NCBI GenBank assembly: GCA_947465345.1
Contig: CANHZL010000014.1
Span: 1 to 23,760 of the forward strand
Reading direction: 5' to 3'
DNA from: Opitutia bacterium
GTDB lineage: Bacteria; Verrucomicrobiota; Verrucomicrobiae; Opitutales; UBA953
Length of the DNA stretch: 23,760 nt
Below, in pieces: positions 1-7,600 of this stretch. Within the stretch, counting starts at the first letter, position 1; the number at the start of each line of letters is the position of its first letter. Below the pieces are notes generated by a model, which saw only the letters and a list, made by a program, of their open reading frames with translations, was not told the DNA's origin and did not search any database. The translations under genes were made by a program, and so were the position numbers.

Positions 1-83
1 CCGGCACCCATGAGCAGCTGATGGCCCAGGACGGCCATTATCGTCGCGCCATCCTCGTCCAATCGGAAGGAGCCCCCGCATGA
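1..83 (+). CDS. C-terminal end of an ABC transporter ATP-binding/permease subunit (partial)
   Basis: The reading frame is open from the window edge to a TGA at 81-83 and encodes only the last 26 residues, beginning GTHEQLMAQDGHYRRA. The GTHxxL motif followed by a short helix is the usual end of the nucleotide-binding domain of ABC exporters; the next gene ends the same way (GTHDELLELQGAYAGL). The stop overlaps the next start codon as ATGA (80-83), so the two genes are translationally coupled and probably encode the two halves of a heterodimeric exporter. The rest of the gene lies outside the window, so substrate and full domain content cannot be judged. Confidence 0.8.
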   Translation, partial: GTHEQLMAQDGHYRRAILVQSEGAPA

Positions 84-1888
84 GCAAAGATCGCCTCGAG
101 ATTGCAGTCCGCCGCATCCGTCCGGACGAAGAGGAACCCGACCGCCTCCCCCTGCGCTGGTCGACCGTCGCCCGCTTGCTCGCCTTCACCGCCCCGCATC
201 GCGGCATGCGCAACACCTTGCTCTGCCTCTGCGTCTTCCGCGCGATGGCCCTGCCCGGCCTCGCCTGGCTCGTCGGGTACATCATCAAGGGTCCCGTGGC
301 GTCCGGCGACGGCGCCGCGACCTTCCGGACACTCGCCCTATTCACGGGCTTCTTCATCGTTGCCGACGTCGCCCTCTATTGGCGCATTCGCCTCGCTCAC
401 CAAATCGGCGAGAACGTCCTGCGCGACCTGCGCGATAAGCTCATGGCTCATCTGCTGACGCAGCCGCTCTCATTCTTCCACGCGCGCCGCCACGGCAGTC
501 TGATCAGCCGCATGATCTCGGATATTGAGGCAATGCGTAACGGGATCCAGAATAACTTCTTCATCACCTTCGTGTCCTTAGGCCAGATGACCTGCGCGGC
601 CGGGCTCATGCTGCTCGCCAACCCGCGGCTATTCCTCGTCCTACTGGCCATCGTGCCCTGTCTCCTACTCGTGCACGGTTTCTTCCGCGGGAAGATCCTC
701 CACGCCTCACGCGTCCAACAGGAGACCTTCTCACGCGTCACCTCGGCGCTGGCCGAGACGGTCCAAGGCATCCGAGTGACGCAGGGTTTCGCCCGCGAAG
801 ACACCAACGCCGGCATCTTCACCCGCTTGGTCCGCAGCCTCGCGGGCAACGTGGTGAAGACCGCGAGTCTCACGGCCCTCTACCTGCCGTTGCTCGAATT
901 GAACGCCCAGGGCTTCATGGCGGCGCTCATCGGCGTCGGCGGCTGGGCGGCGCTCTCCGGCACCGGCACGGGACTGGGCGACTTGGTGACGTTCTTCTTC
1001 CTGGCCGACCTGTTCTTCTCACCGATCACCATCATCGGAACGCAGCTCTCCGAAGCCACCCTTGCGATGGCCGGCGCCGAACGCTACTTCCGGATGCTCG
1101 ACACGCCCCCAGCATGGATCGATAAGCCGACGGCCGGCGAATGCCCGCCACTTAAGGGCCACGTAGAGTTCCGCGACATCCACTTCGCCTACATCCAGGA
1201 CCGACCCGTCCTCCATGGAATTTCCTTTGTCGCCCAGCCGGGACAGGTCATCGCGCTCGTGGGACACACCGGCTCGGGTAAATCCACCATCGTCGGCCTG
1301 CTGGCGAAGTTCCAGCTACCGCTTACCGGCAAGGTACTCGTCGACGGCCATGACCTCGCCGACGTAAGGCAGGAAACCCTCCGTCGCCAGATGGGCTTCG
1401 TCTTCCAGCAGAACTTCCTTTTCGCGGGTACAATCGCCGAGAACGTGAAGTCGGCCCGCCCCGACGCGACCGACGAAGAGATCCGGCAGGCCTTCCGAGA
1501 CCTCGATTGCCTCGACCTGATCGAAGACCTTCCCGCTGGCATCAACACACCCTGCTCCGAGAAGGGCCGCGGCCTTTCGATGGGCCAGCAACAGCTCGTC
1601 GCCTTCGCGCGGGCCTTACTGGCCAATCCGCGCATCCTCGTGCTCGACGAAGCCACCAGCGCCGTCGATACGCTCACGGAGGCCAGGCTCCAGGTCGCCC
1701 TCGCCCGCCTAATGAAGGGCCGCACCTGCTTCGTGGTCGCCCATCGCCTGAGTACCATCCGCCGAGCCGACTGCGTCATCGTCCTCAACGAAGGTTGTAT
1801 CGTCGAACGCGGCACGCACGATGAACTGCTCGAGCTGCAAGGAGCTTACGCGGGGTTGCACCGCGACTTCCTGAGTTCAACGACCTGA
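80..1888 (+). CDS. ABC exporter subunit, fused transmembrane and ATPase domains
   Basis: This 602-residue protein has an N-terminal six-helix ABC exporter membrane domain (about residues 30-330) and a C-terminal ATPase domain (about 355-595), the normal size and order for an MsbA/LmrA-type half exporter in the inner membrane. Visible ATPase motifs are Walker A GHTGSGKST (395-403), signature LSMGQQQ (499-505), Walker B ILVLDE (519-524, catalytic Glu 524) and the H-loop histidine 555. The signature has Met in place of the first Gly of LSGGQ; the following LVAFARAL resembles heterodimeric exporters of the YheH/YheI or LmrCD kind. The start at 80 overlaps the upstream gene's stop and has a good ribosome site, GGAAGGAG at 65-72. 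The substrate (drug, lipid or peptide) cannot be deduced. The 3' end lies only six bases from the stop of the convergent gene. Confidence 0.93.
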   Translation: MSKDRLEIAVRRIRPDEEEPDRLPLRWSTVARLLAFTAPHRGMRNTLLCLCVFRAMALPGLAWLVGYIIKGPVASGDGAATFRTLALFTGFFIVADVALYWRIRLAHQIGENVLRDLRDKLMAHLLTQPLSFFHARRHGSLISRMISDIEAMRNGIQNNFFITFVSLGQMTCAAGLMLLANPRLFLVLLAIVPCLLLVHGFFRGKILHASRVQQETFSRVTSALAETVQGIRVTQGFAREDTNAGIFTRLVRSLAGNVVKTASLTALYLPLLELNAQGFMAALIGVGGWAALSGTGTGLGDLVTFFFLADLFFSPITIIGTQLSEATLAMAGAERYFRMLDTPPAWIDKPTAGECPPLKGHVEFRDIHFAYIQDRPVLHGISFVAQPGQVIALVGHTGSGKSTIVGLLAKFQLPLTGKVLVDGHDLADVRQETLRRQMGFVFQQNFLFAGTIAENVKSARPDATDEEIRQAFRDLDCLDLIEDLPAGINTPCSEKGRGLSMGQQQLVAFARALLANPRILVLDEATSAVDTLTEARLQVALARLMKGRTCFVVAHRLSTIRRADCVIVLNEGCIVERGTHDELLELQGAYAGLHRDFLSSTT

Positions 1889-1894
1889 CCGCGC

Positions 1895-2956
1895 CTACTT
1901 GGCTGACGGGACGTTGCCGAAGTTCGGACGCTTGGGCTTACTCTTATCATCGGGCTTAGCCGGCGGCTTCGGGTCGACCATGACGTCAGCGAATGCCACC
2001 GACAGACCCTGCGTGCGAATATTGGCATACAAGTCACCCACCGGTGACTGGCGGAATGTCTCGACCTGAAGGGTCTGGTAACTGACCCCCTCCGGCTTGC
2101 TCTTGACCGTCAAAGACACTTCTAGGCGGACGGCTTGACTGACAGGGCCGCCGGAAAACCGCACCGACTTCTTCGGACCGAGCGTCGCCATCGCCAAACC
2201 TTTGGAGTCCTGATGCACGGGGACGTTCCAGGTCTCCCCCATGGACAGGTCGGGCGGAAGGACCAACAATAACGTGCGAATCGGACCGCCAGGGTTCCCT
2301 GGATAGACGAGTTTGCGACGCCACAACGGCCAATATCTTCGGCCCTGATCATCCATGGCTTCGCTTCCGCCGGGACCATCAACGACCAGCATCCGCTCCT
2401 TAAGGAAAGCGACTTCGGCGGGTGATAAGACCGCTTGCACCGCGCCGGGCCGACGGATCGGCCCCTCATCGGGCGCGACTTCGGCCGACACCAATAACAC
2501 GAGCTCGACCGGTCCAGCCACGCGATGGTCGATCCAAGCAATCACGCCATAAGGCACCACGGTCATGGCGGCCGCGAGGAGCAGACCGCCGCCCAGAGCT
2601 TTGGAGAAGTCATACCGGGACGACAAGGCCGTCATCAAGGCGGCACCCGCAAAGCCAGCCGCGTGCACCGAGATGTCAGCGCCCAGCGTCCATTGAGCCA
2701 TCTCGAATTCGTCAGGATAGCCGAGCCAACGAATCCGGAAGAACATCAGCACAATCCACAGCGTACCGGCCGTCGCGCCGATAAGCGGTGCATAACGCGG
2801 TCCGCTACGCTCGTAGACTTTGGTCAGGAGAGCCGAAAGCAAGGCCGCAAAGAGCCCGCCGAAAAAAGCGTCCTTCAGGGACGCTACGCCCGTCAGGGCG
2901 GCGGCGACCACGAGGAACGCCCATGTGAACCAATAGGTAAGGGCGTAGGTCTTCAT
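1895..2956 (-). CDS. Unknown membrane protein with five N-terminal helices and a soluble C-terminal domain
   Basis: This 353-residue protein is not one I recognise. Hydrophobic segments lie at about residues 7-26, 28-46, 56-73, 94-112 and 118-141. They are followed by a roughly 190-residue polar domain with many short beta-like stretches and a Lys/Pro-rich tail (from about 330). The layout suggests an inner-membrane anchor carrying a domain on one face of the membrane, but no enzyme motif is visible. Its ATG (2954-2956) overlaps the TGA of glgC (2953-2955), so it is translated by coupling with glgC and probably cotranscribed. That link hints at a role near carbohydrate storage or the envelope, but this is only guilt by association. 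Confidence 0.75.
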   Translation of the reverse strand: MKTYALTYWFTWAFLVVAAALTGVASLKDAFFGGLFAALLSALLTKVYERSGPRYAPLIGATAGTLWIVLMFFRIRWLGYPDEFEMAQWTLGADISVHAAGFAGAALMTALSSRYDFSKALGGGLLLAAAMTVVPYGVIAWIDHRVAGPVELVLLVSAEVAPDEGPIRRPGAVQAVLSPAEVAFLKERMLVVDGPGGSEAMDDQGRRYWPLWRRKLVYPGNPGGPIRTLLLVLPPDLSMGETWNVPVHQDSKGLAMATLGPKKSVRFSGGPVSQAVRLEVSLTVKSKPEGVSYQTLQVETFRQSPVGDLYANIRTQGLSVAFADVMVDPKPPAKPDDKSKPKRPNFGNVPSAK

Positions 2957-4248
2957 TCCCCAACGATGGTACCAGGCGGCACAATCGCGCCCTTCTTGAC
3001 GACAATCACGCCATCACGAACGAACAGGGCGTCCGTCTCCCACTTCTCCGGCAGGCCGGTCGGCGCCAGGCGACAACCAGCGCCGATGCGCGCGTTCTTG
3101 TCGATGATGGCGTTGCGGATAAGGCAATTGGGGCCGACGCCAACATCGGGACGACCGAGGGAATTATTCTTGGCAAGGTCGTGCGGACGCTCGAACGAGT
3201 CGGCGCCCATCATGACCACGTTCTCGAGACGAGAGCCGCCGCGGATGACGGAGCGCACGCCGATGACGCAGCGGTTAAGCTCGGAGTCGTCGACGATCGC
3301 GCCATCGGCCATCAAGACGCGCTGCGAACGGGCGCCGTTAAGTTTGGCCGGGGGAAGATAACGAGCGTGGGTATAGACGGGATTCTGGCCGTCAAAGAAG
3401 TCGAACGGGGGCACCGGGTCCGTCAGGGTAAGGTTGCACTCCCAGAAGGAGCCTACGGTACCGATATCTTCCCAATAACCGTCGAAAACGTAGGCCATCA
3501 TGCGCTTCGAGGCGAGGAGACCAGGGATGACTTCCTTGCCGAAGTCGGTCTGGCTTTGGTCGGCGAGGGCCTCGCGCATAACCTTACCGGAGAAGAGGTA
3601 GATGCCCATCGAAGCCAGGCAGTAGGGCTGTTCGGACTTATCCGAGAGACGGGCACGCGCGGCGCCGCCGAGGATAAGCGAGGAGATGACGGCCGGATCC
3701 TTCGGCTTCTCAACGAACTCCACGACACGGAGGTCAGCGTTGACGCGCATCACGCCAAGGGCGCTGACTTGGTCGGACGGCATGGCCTTGGCGGCGATGG
3801 TGACGTCGGCGGCGTTCTCCATGTGCTGACGCGCCAGCTCGTCAAAATCGAGGCGGTAGAGCTGGTCACCGGAAAGGATGAGCACCAAGTCCTCGTCCTT
3901 AAGGTTGTAGTGATGAAGGTTCTGTCGGACTGCGTCGGCCGTACCCTGATACCAGGACTCCTTATCCCCCGTCTGCTCGGCGGCGAGGATGTCGACGAAG
4001 CCGCGACCGAAACCGTCGAACTTATACGTCTGCTGGATGTGCTTGTGGAGCGACGCCGTGTTAAACTGCGTCAGGACGAAAATCTGATTGAAGCCGGAGT
4101 TGAGACAGTTGCTGATCGGGATGTCTACCAAGCGATAGTTACTGGCGAGCGGGACGGCCGGCTTGCAGCGATCCTTGGTCAGGGGATAGAGGCGGGAGCC
4201 ACGACCGCCCCCCATGATGATGCTGATGACGCGAGGAAGGGAGGGCAT
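2953..4248 (-). CDS. glgC: Glucose-1-phosphate adenylyltransferase (ADP-glucose pyrophosphorylase)
   Basis: The enzyme makes ADP-glucose from ATP and glucose 1-phosphate, the committed step of bacterial glycogen synthesis in the cytosol. At 431 residues it matches the family length. Seen in sequence: nucleotidyltransferase signature GGGRGSRLYPLT (13-24), CKPAVPL with the conserved Lys 29, YQGTADAVRQN (100-110), the metal/substrate motif SGDQLY (126-131) and VEKPKDP (179-185). A left-handed beta-helix C-terminal domain ends in GAIVPPGTIVGE. The overall wording is closer to cyanobacterial and plant enzymes than to E. coli GlgC. The frame stays open far upstream into the divergent gene, but that extension has no family similarity; the ATG at 4248, ahead of PSLPRVISIIMGGG, is chosen. 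The stop overlaps the following membrane-protein gene. No other glg gene is in the window. Confidence 0.95.
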   Translation of the reverse strand: MPSLPRVISIIMGGGRGSRLYPLTKDRCKPAVPLASNYRLVDIPISNCLNSGFNQIFVLTQFNTASLHKHIQQTYKFDGFGRGFVDILAAEQTGDKESWYQGTADAVRQNLHHYNLKDEDLVLILSGDQLYRLDFDELARQHMENAADVTIAAKAMPSDQVSALGVMRVNADLRVVEFVEKPKDPAVISSLILGGAARARLSDKSEQPYCLASMGIYLFSGKVMREALADQSQTDFGKEVIPGLLASKRMMAYVFDGYWEDIGTVGSFWECNLTLTDPVPPFDFFDGQNPVYTHARYLPPAKLNGARSQRVLMADGAIVDDSELNRCVIGVRSVIRGGSRLENVVMMGADSFERPHDLAKNNSLGRPDVGVGPNCLIRNAIIDKNARIGAGCRLAPTGLPEKWETDALFVRDGVIVVKKGAIVPPGTIVGE

Positions 4249-4280
4249 GGCGGGATGACCTACCTTCCCTCCGGTCGCCC

Positions 4281-4322
4281 CCGCCCTCAAGCGGAAAAGG
4301 GCGAATGGCGGCTTGAAGGCGG
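4281..4322. repeat. Imperfect inverted repeat in the glgC/yycJ divergent intergenic region
   Basis: CCGCCCTCAAGC (4281-4292) and GCTTGAAGGCGG (4311-4322) are reverse complements at 11 of 12 positions, separated by 18 bases. They lie in the 103-base gap between two divergent starts, where an operator or an RNA hairpin could sit. No regulator can be named, and GC-rich sequence makes chance repeats of this size fairly likely. Confidence 0.35.
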
Positions 4323-4351
4323 CACCGTGACGGGGTTGCATCGCCCTCCGC

Positions 4352-5146
4352 ATGGCGTTCGCCTTCCATATCCTCGGCACGAGTAGTTCCGGCAACTGCT
4401 CCCTACTGGAAGCAGGCGGCACGCGGGTGATGCTCGACGCGGGCTTCCAAGGCCCCCGCCTCGAGGCTTCATTGCAGAAACTCGGCCTCGAGGCCCGCGC
4501 CCTCGACGCCGTCTTCATCACCCACGAACACTCCGACCACTGCGTCGGCCTGCCCGCCCTGCTCCGCCAGAATCCGTTGCTCAAGGTCTTTGCTAACCGC
4601 GAGACCGCCCGTCGCATCAAAGATTCGCTGAAGTCGCAGCCCGACTGGCAGCTGTTCGAGACCGGCACTACCTTCGAATTCAAGGGCCTGCAGGTCACCT
4701 CGATCCCGATCCCGCATGATGCCGCCGATCCGGTCGGCTTTGCCTTCGACCTACCCGCCCATGAAACGCACCCGGCCAAGCGCCTTACGTGGCTCACCGA
4801 CCTCGGCCACGCCACGTCGGTCGTGAAACACCATGTGGCGCTGGCGGATATCCTGGTACTCGAGGCTAACTACGACGACGAGATGCTGGACCTCTCCAAG
4901 CGCCCAGCCTCCCTCAAGCAACGTATTCGAGGTAACTTCGGACACCTTTCCAACGTCCAGACCAAGGACCTCTTGCTCGGCCTGCGCGAATGGCAGACGA
5001 CGGAGCTCTACCTCGGTCACCTTAGCAAGGAGTGTAATCGCACCATCATTGTCGACGCCCTGATGAACGAAGTGCGCGACCGAAAGACCGACCTCCGCAT
5101 CACGGTGGTCGATCCTCTAGAAGATAATCCGGTCAGCCTCTGGTAA
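4352..5146 (+). CDS. yycJ: Metallo-beta-lactamase-fold hydrolase, YycJ/WalJ type
   Basis: This is a 264-residue cytosolic protein of the metallo-beta-lactamase fold. It opens with the family's N-terminal motif (FHILGTSSSGNCSLLE), has the zinc site HEHSDH at residues 58-63, and later shows TDLGHATS, LVLEANYDDEML, GNFGHLSN and LYLGHLSKECN. Each of these matches the YycJ/WalJ family, in which members act as exonuclease-like or cell-division-linked hydrolases in Gram-positives. The exact substrate is unknown here. Length is normal for the family. The start ATG has no Shine-Dalgarno sequence; the preceding bases are CATCGCCCTCCGC. The gene is divergent from glgC and ends three bases short of the stop of the convergent unknown gene. 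In Bacillus this gene sits with walRK, but no two-component system is present here. Confidence 0.9.
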   Translation: MAFAFHILGTSSSGNCSLLEAGGTRVMLDAGFQGPRLEASLQKLGLEARALDAVFITHEHSDHCVGLPALLRQNPLLKVFANRETARRIKDSLKSQPDWQLFETGTTFEFKGLQVTSIPIPHDAADPVGFAFDLPAHETHPAKRLTWLTDLGHATSVVKHHVALADILVLEANYDDEMLDLSKRPASLKQRIRGNFGHLSNVQTKDLLLGLREWQTTELYLGHLSKECNRTIIVDALMNEVRDRKTDLRITVVDPLEDNPVSLW

Positions 5147-5149
5147 GGC

Positions 5150-7075
5150 TTACTTCTTCGGCGGGACGGCCACGTCATCGCCAGCGGCCGGCGGAGCGGG
5201 CACGGTGCCGGTCGAACGGATGACCGCGCTCTCGGCGACGGACTTGGCGAGTCGCTTCACCGCGGCGCCACAGGCAGGCGAAGCCGGGTTAAGGTCCTGC
5301 GCGGAGAGCCAAGCGGTCAGTGCGGCAGCCTCGGCGCCGTCCTTCTCCAGCTTCTCGGCATGGCCGATGAGCTGGGCGTAGTTGGCCACCAAAGGGGCAA
5401 TATCGGAGCGAGTCTTGGCGAGTACGAGGTCGTCGGACTCGGTCTTATAGGTCTCGACGATGACGTCCCAAGCGAGGTAAGGATTGTTCTGCGAAGCCAG
5501 CACGGAGGCCTTCTGGATATTGGCATCCAGTTCGCCGACGCGGTTCACGACCTTGCGAAGCTTCTCGGAGCGTTCCTTGTCTTGGGCTAGGGCCAAGGCG
5601 TATTCCAGCTTCTTGTTATAGATGTCGCGCCACTTCGACTCCGTCATGAGGCGGTCGAACTCCGGCACCTTCTGAGCCAGGGTGTCCTGGCGGCTGACGA
5701 CCTGGTTGGCGAAATCCTTCACGCCGGGATTCTGCGGCCAGATCTTGGCGGCGCGCTCGAGGGCGGCCTCGGCCTTGGCGTTGTCACCGGCGAGCGCCGC
5801 AGCCTTAGCGGAAAGAAGCGACATGTTCGAAGCGTTCATCGCATTGGTGACTTTCGAAAGGATCGGGGCGCCCGGGAAATCGCGGGCGCGACCGCGCACC
5901 TTGTTCACGTAACCCTCGACGCTACCGAGGTCATGCTCGTCGCCGAGGCGCTGCAGTTCGCGGAGATCCTTCCAGAGGGCGAGCATCTCGCGCTTCTTTT
6001 CGTAAGGATAGGACATGATGGCCGGCTCGAATTCACCCAGGAAGAAAGTCTCCTGGAGCCTTTCAAAGGCGCCGTAAAGCTCGCCCTGCTTCACGAGATC
6101 GTCGACCGTCTGGACGCCCTTGGAGACGTCCTTGATTGCTTCGCGGGACAGCATATCGAACGACTCGAGGGTCGGCACGAAATCGGAGATCGGGAAGAAC
6201 TCTTTCACTTCCTTGGCACCGACGACGATATTCTGGCTGCCGCCCTTAAAGAGCACGCGATAGAAGGAACTGGTAATCAGCGAATGGCGGTAACGACGGG
6301 CCATCAGGAACGAGACCATCTGGGATTGGAATTCGATTTTAGCCTTCAGGCCGAGGGCGGTCATTTCCGCGTCCTTGGCGAGGATTTGGGCCTGCGTGCG
6401 AGCCTCGTCCTTAACCTTAAAACCGAGCTCGGTGGTGCCGGTGGCGGACTTGCCGAGCGGCTTGGACTTCGAGGCAGAACGGCTCCGGGCGTCGTTCGCC
6501 TCTTCGATCATGTCCGCGCGGTTGATGATGATGCCTTCCTGCATCTTACGGAGGGTATCCAGCTGGTTCTTGTTCACCTCAATCTGGCGGAACTCCTGCT
6601 TCATCACCCAGACCTTCTGGACCTGGGAGGCGATGGTGAGGGAGTTGTTGGCGTCGATGTCGAATTCGGCCGCCTTGAAGAGCAGGTTGAACGCCTCCTG
6701 CTGGTTGCGATAGTAGTTCTCCTGGTTGATCGTCTGGGCAGAGAGGAGGAGCTGAATCTGATCGAGGATGGCCACGTAGCGCTTCATGTCGCCGCTGTCG
6801 GTCGGCGCGGCAAGGAAGCGTTCGAAACGGGCACGGACCGCGCGGGCGTTGCCGAGGTTCATCGTCGTGCCCTTCCACTGCATGGAGCCGTTCTCCATGT
6901 CCACGGAGTCGCTATTGACGTTGAAGATACGATCGGCGCCACCTTCGGCGGACGAGCTCTTGTAATCACCGGCGGTGCCCCCGCCGTTAACGGTGCCGCC
7001 GGGCGGAGGCGCCTGGGCGAACCCGAGTACAGTCAACGCACACCAACCAAAGAGACTGAAGAGAGAGTGACGCAT
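5150..7075 (-). CDS. Unknown exported protein, mostly helical with TPR-like segments
   Basis: The frame is open further upstream, but the ATG at 7075 begins a clear signal peptide, RHSLFSLFGWCALTVLGFAQA, with cleavage likely after AQA, giving a 641-residue precursor. The mature protein starts with a Gly/Pro/Ser-rich linker (about 23-50). A long helical region rich in Gln, Glu, Lys and Arg follows, probably coiled coil (about 80-280). The C-terminal half contains TPR-like stretches, e.g. LAGDNAKAEAALERAAKIWP and a similar one near DGAEAAALTAWLSAQDLNP, and ends in a Pro/Lys-rich tail. No catalytic motif is visible, and I do not recognise the family. It follows the small membrane protein gene by ten bases and is probably cotranscribed with it. 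A periplasmic scaffold or assembly role is inferred only from architecture. Confidence 0.8.
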   Translation of the reverse strand: MRHSLFSLFGWCALTVLGFAQAPPPGGTVNGGGTAGDYKSSSAEGGADRIFNVNSDSVDMENGSMQWKGTTMNLGNARAVRARFERFLAAPTDSGDMKRYVAILDQIQLLLSAQTINQENYYRNQQEAFNLLFKAAEFDIDANNSLTIASQVQKVWVMKQEFRQIEVNKNQLDTLRKMQEGIIINRADMIEEANDARSRSASKSKPLGKSATGTTELGFKVKDEARTQAQILAKDAEMTALGLKAKIEFQSQMVSFLMARRYRHSLITSSFYRVLFKGGSQNIVVGAKEVKEFFPISDFVPTLESFDMLSREAIKDVSKGVQTVDDLVKQGELYGAFERLQETFFLGEFEPAIMSYPYEKKREMLALWKDLRELQRLGDEHDLGSVEGYVNKVRGRARDFPGAPILSKVTNAMNASNMSLLSAKAAALAGDNAKAEAALERAAKIWPQNPGVKDFANQVVSRQDTLAQKVPEFDRLMTESKWRDIYNKKLEYALALAQDKERSEKLRKVVNRVGELDANIQKASVLASQNNPYLAWDVIVETYKTESDDLVLAKTRSDIAPLVANYAQLIGHAEKLEKDGAEAAALTAWLSAQDLNPASPACGAAVKRLAKSVAESAVIRSTGTVPAPPAAGDDVAVPPKK

Positions 7076-7085
7076 GGCGGAAAAA

Positions 7086-7481
7086 TCAGAAACGTTCGAG
7101 AGCTTCGACGACGAGGAGGTCGCGGGTGACGCGAAGCTTGCACTTGAAGCGCTGGCCGACCTCGAAGGAATCGGCGGAGCCGGCGGGGACGAAGACCGGG
7201 ATGCGTCCCGCGGGACGGGTCGGGTCCTTCTCAATGGGCTTCACGGCGAGCACGCGACCGCGACCTTCGACGAAGGCGAGCTGCTGCTCGACCTGGCAAT
7301 CAAGACGATACGAGTTCCCCTGCAGCGTGGCCCAATCCTTGCGATAGGCCTCGACCGAAAAAGGCGTGAGGTCGGCAAACTTACCGCCGCCGCCCATGCG
7401 CGGGACCACGATCGCGACGAGAATCACGATCACGAAGACCGGGATACCAAGGGCGAAGAAGAGAGGGTTAATCTTGGACAT
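7086..7481 (-). CDS. Unknown small protein with one N-terminal membrane anchor
   Basis: The 131-residue product starts MSKINPLFFALG and has a single hydrophobic helix at about residues 6-27 (FFALGIPVFVIVILVAIVV), followed by a short Gly-rich turn and a 95-residue polar domain with alternating beta-like segments (SYRLDCQVEQQLAFVEG, RIPVFVPAG, FKCKLRVTRDLLVVEAL). The helix would anchor it in the inner membrane with the domain outside. The preceding bases are pyrimidine-rich with no Shine-Dalgarno sequence. A nine-codon upstream extension is possible, but it looks like leader sequence. The following exported-protein gene begins ten bases after this stop. Family and function are unknown; the pair probably works together at the cell envelope. 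Confidence 0.75.
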   Translation of the reverse strand: MSKINPLFFALGIPVFVIVILVAIVVPRMGGGGKFADLTPFSVEAYRKDWATLQGNSYRLDCQVEQQLAFVEGRGRVLAVKPIEKDPTRPAGRIPVFVPAGSADSFEVGQRFKCKLRVTRDLLVVEALERF

Positions 7482-7600
7482 GGAAAAGGGGTGGGGAGGC
7501 CAACGCATAACTCTACCCCCCCTTTGGGATTTGTTCCAGCGATTTCCCTTATAAGCGAAATAACTCGTCCGAATCGGCTTAGGGGTTTCAGCCCACGCCC

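Noticed and set aside
3181..4386. Long plus-strand open frame opposite glgC, and similar ones opposite other minus-strand genes (e.g. 5933-7129, 16572-17180)
   Set aside because: Composition and lack of motifs show they are antisense shadows caused by high third-position GC.
4249..4815. In-frame open extension of glgC upstream of 4248
   Set aside because: It would add 189 residues of low-similarity, Arg/Ser/Pro-rich sequence antisense to the yycJ-type gene; GlgC family length and N-terminal motif fit the start at 4248.
7076..7234. In-frame extension of the 641-residue exported protein
   Set aside because: The 53 extra residues are Ser/Pro-rich, overlap the 131-residue gene, and would bury a clear signal peptide.
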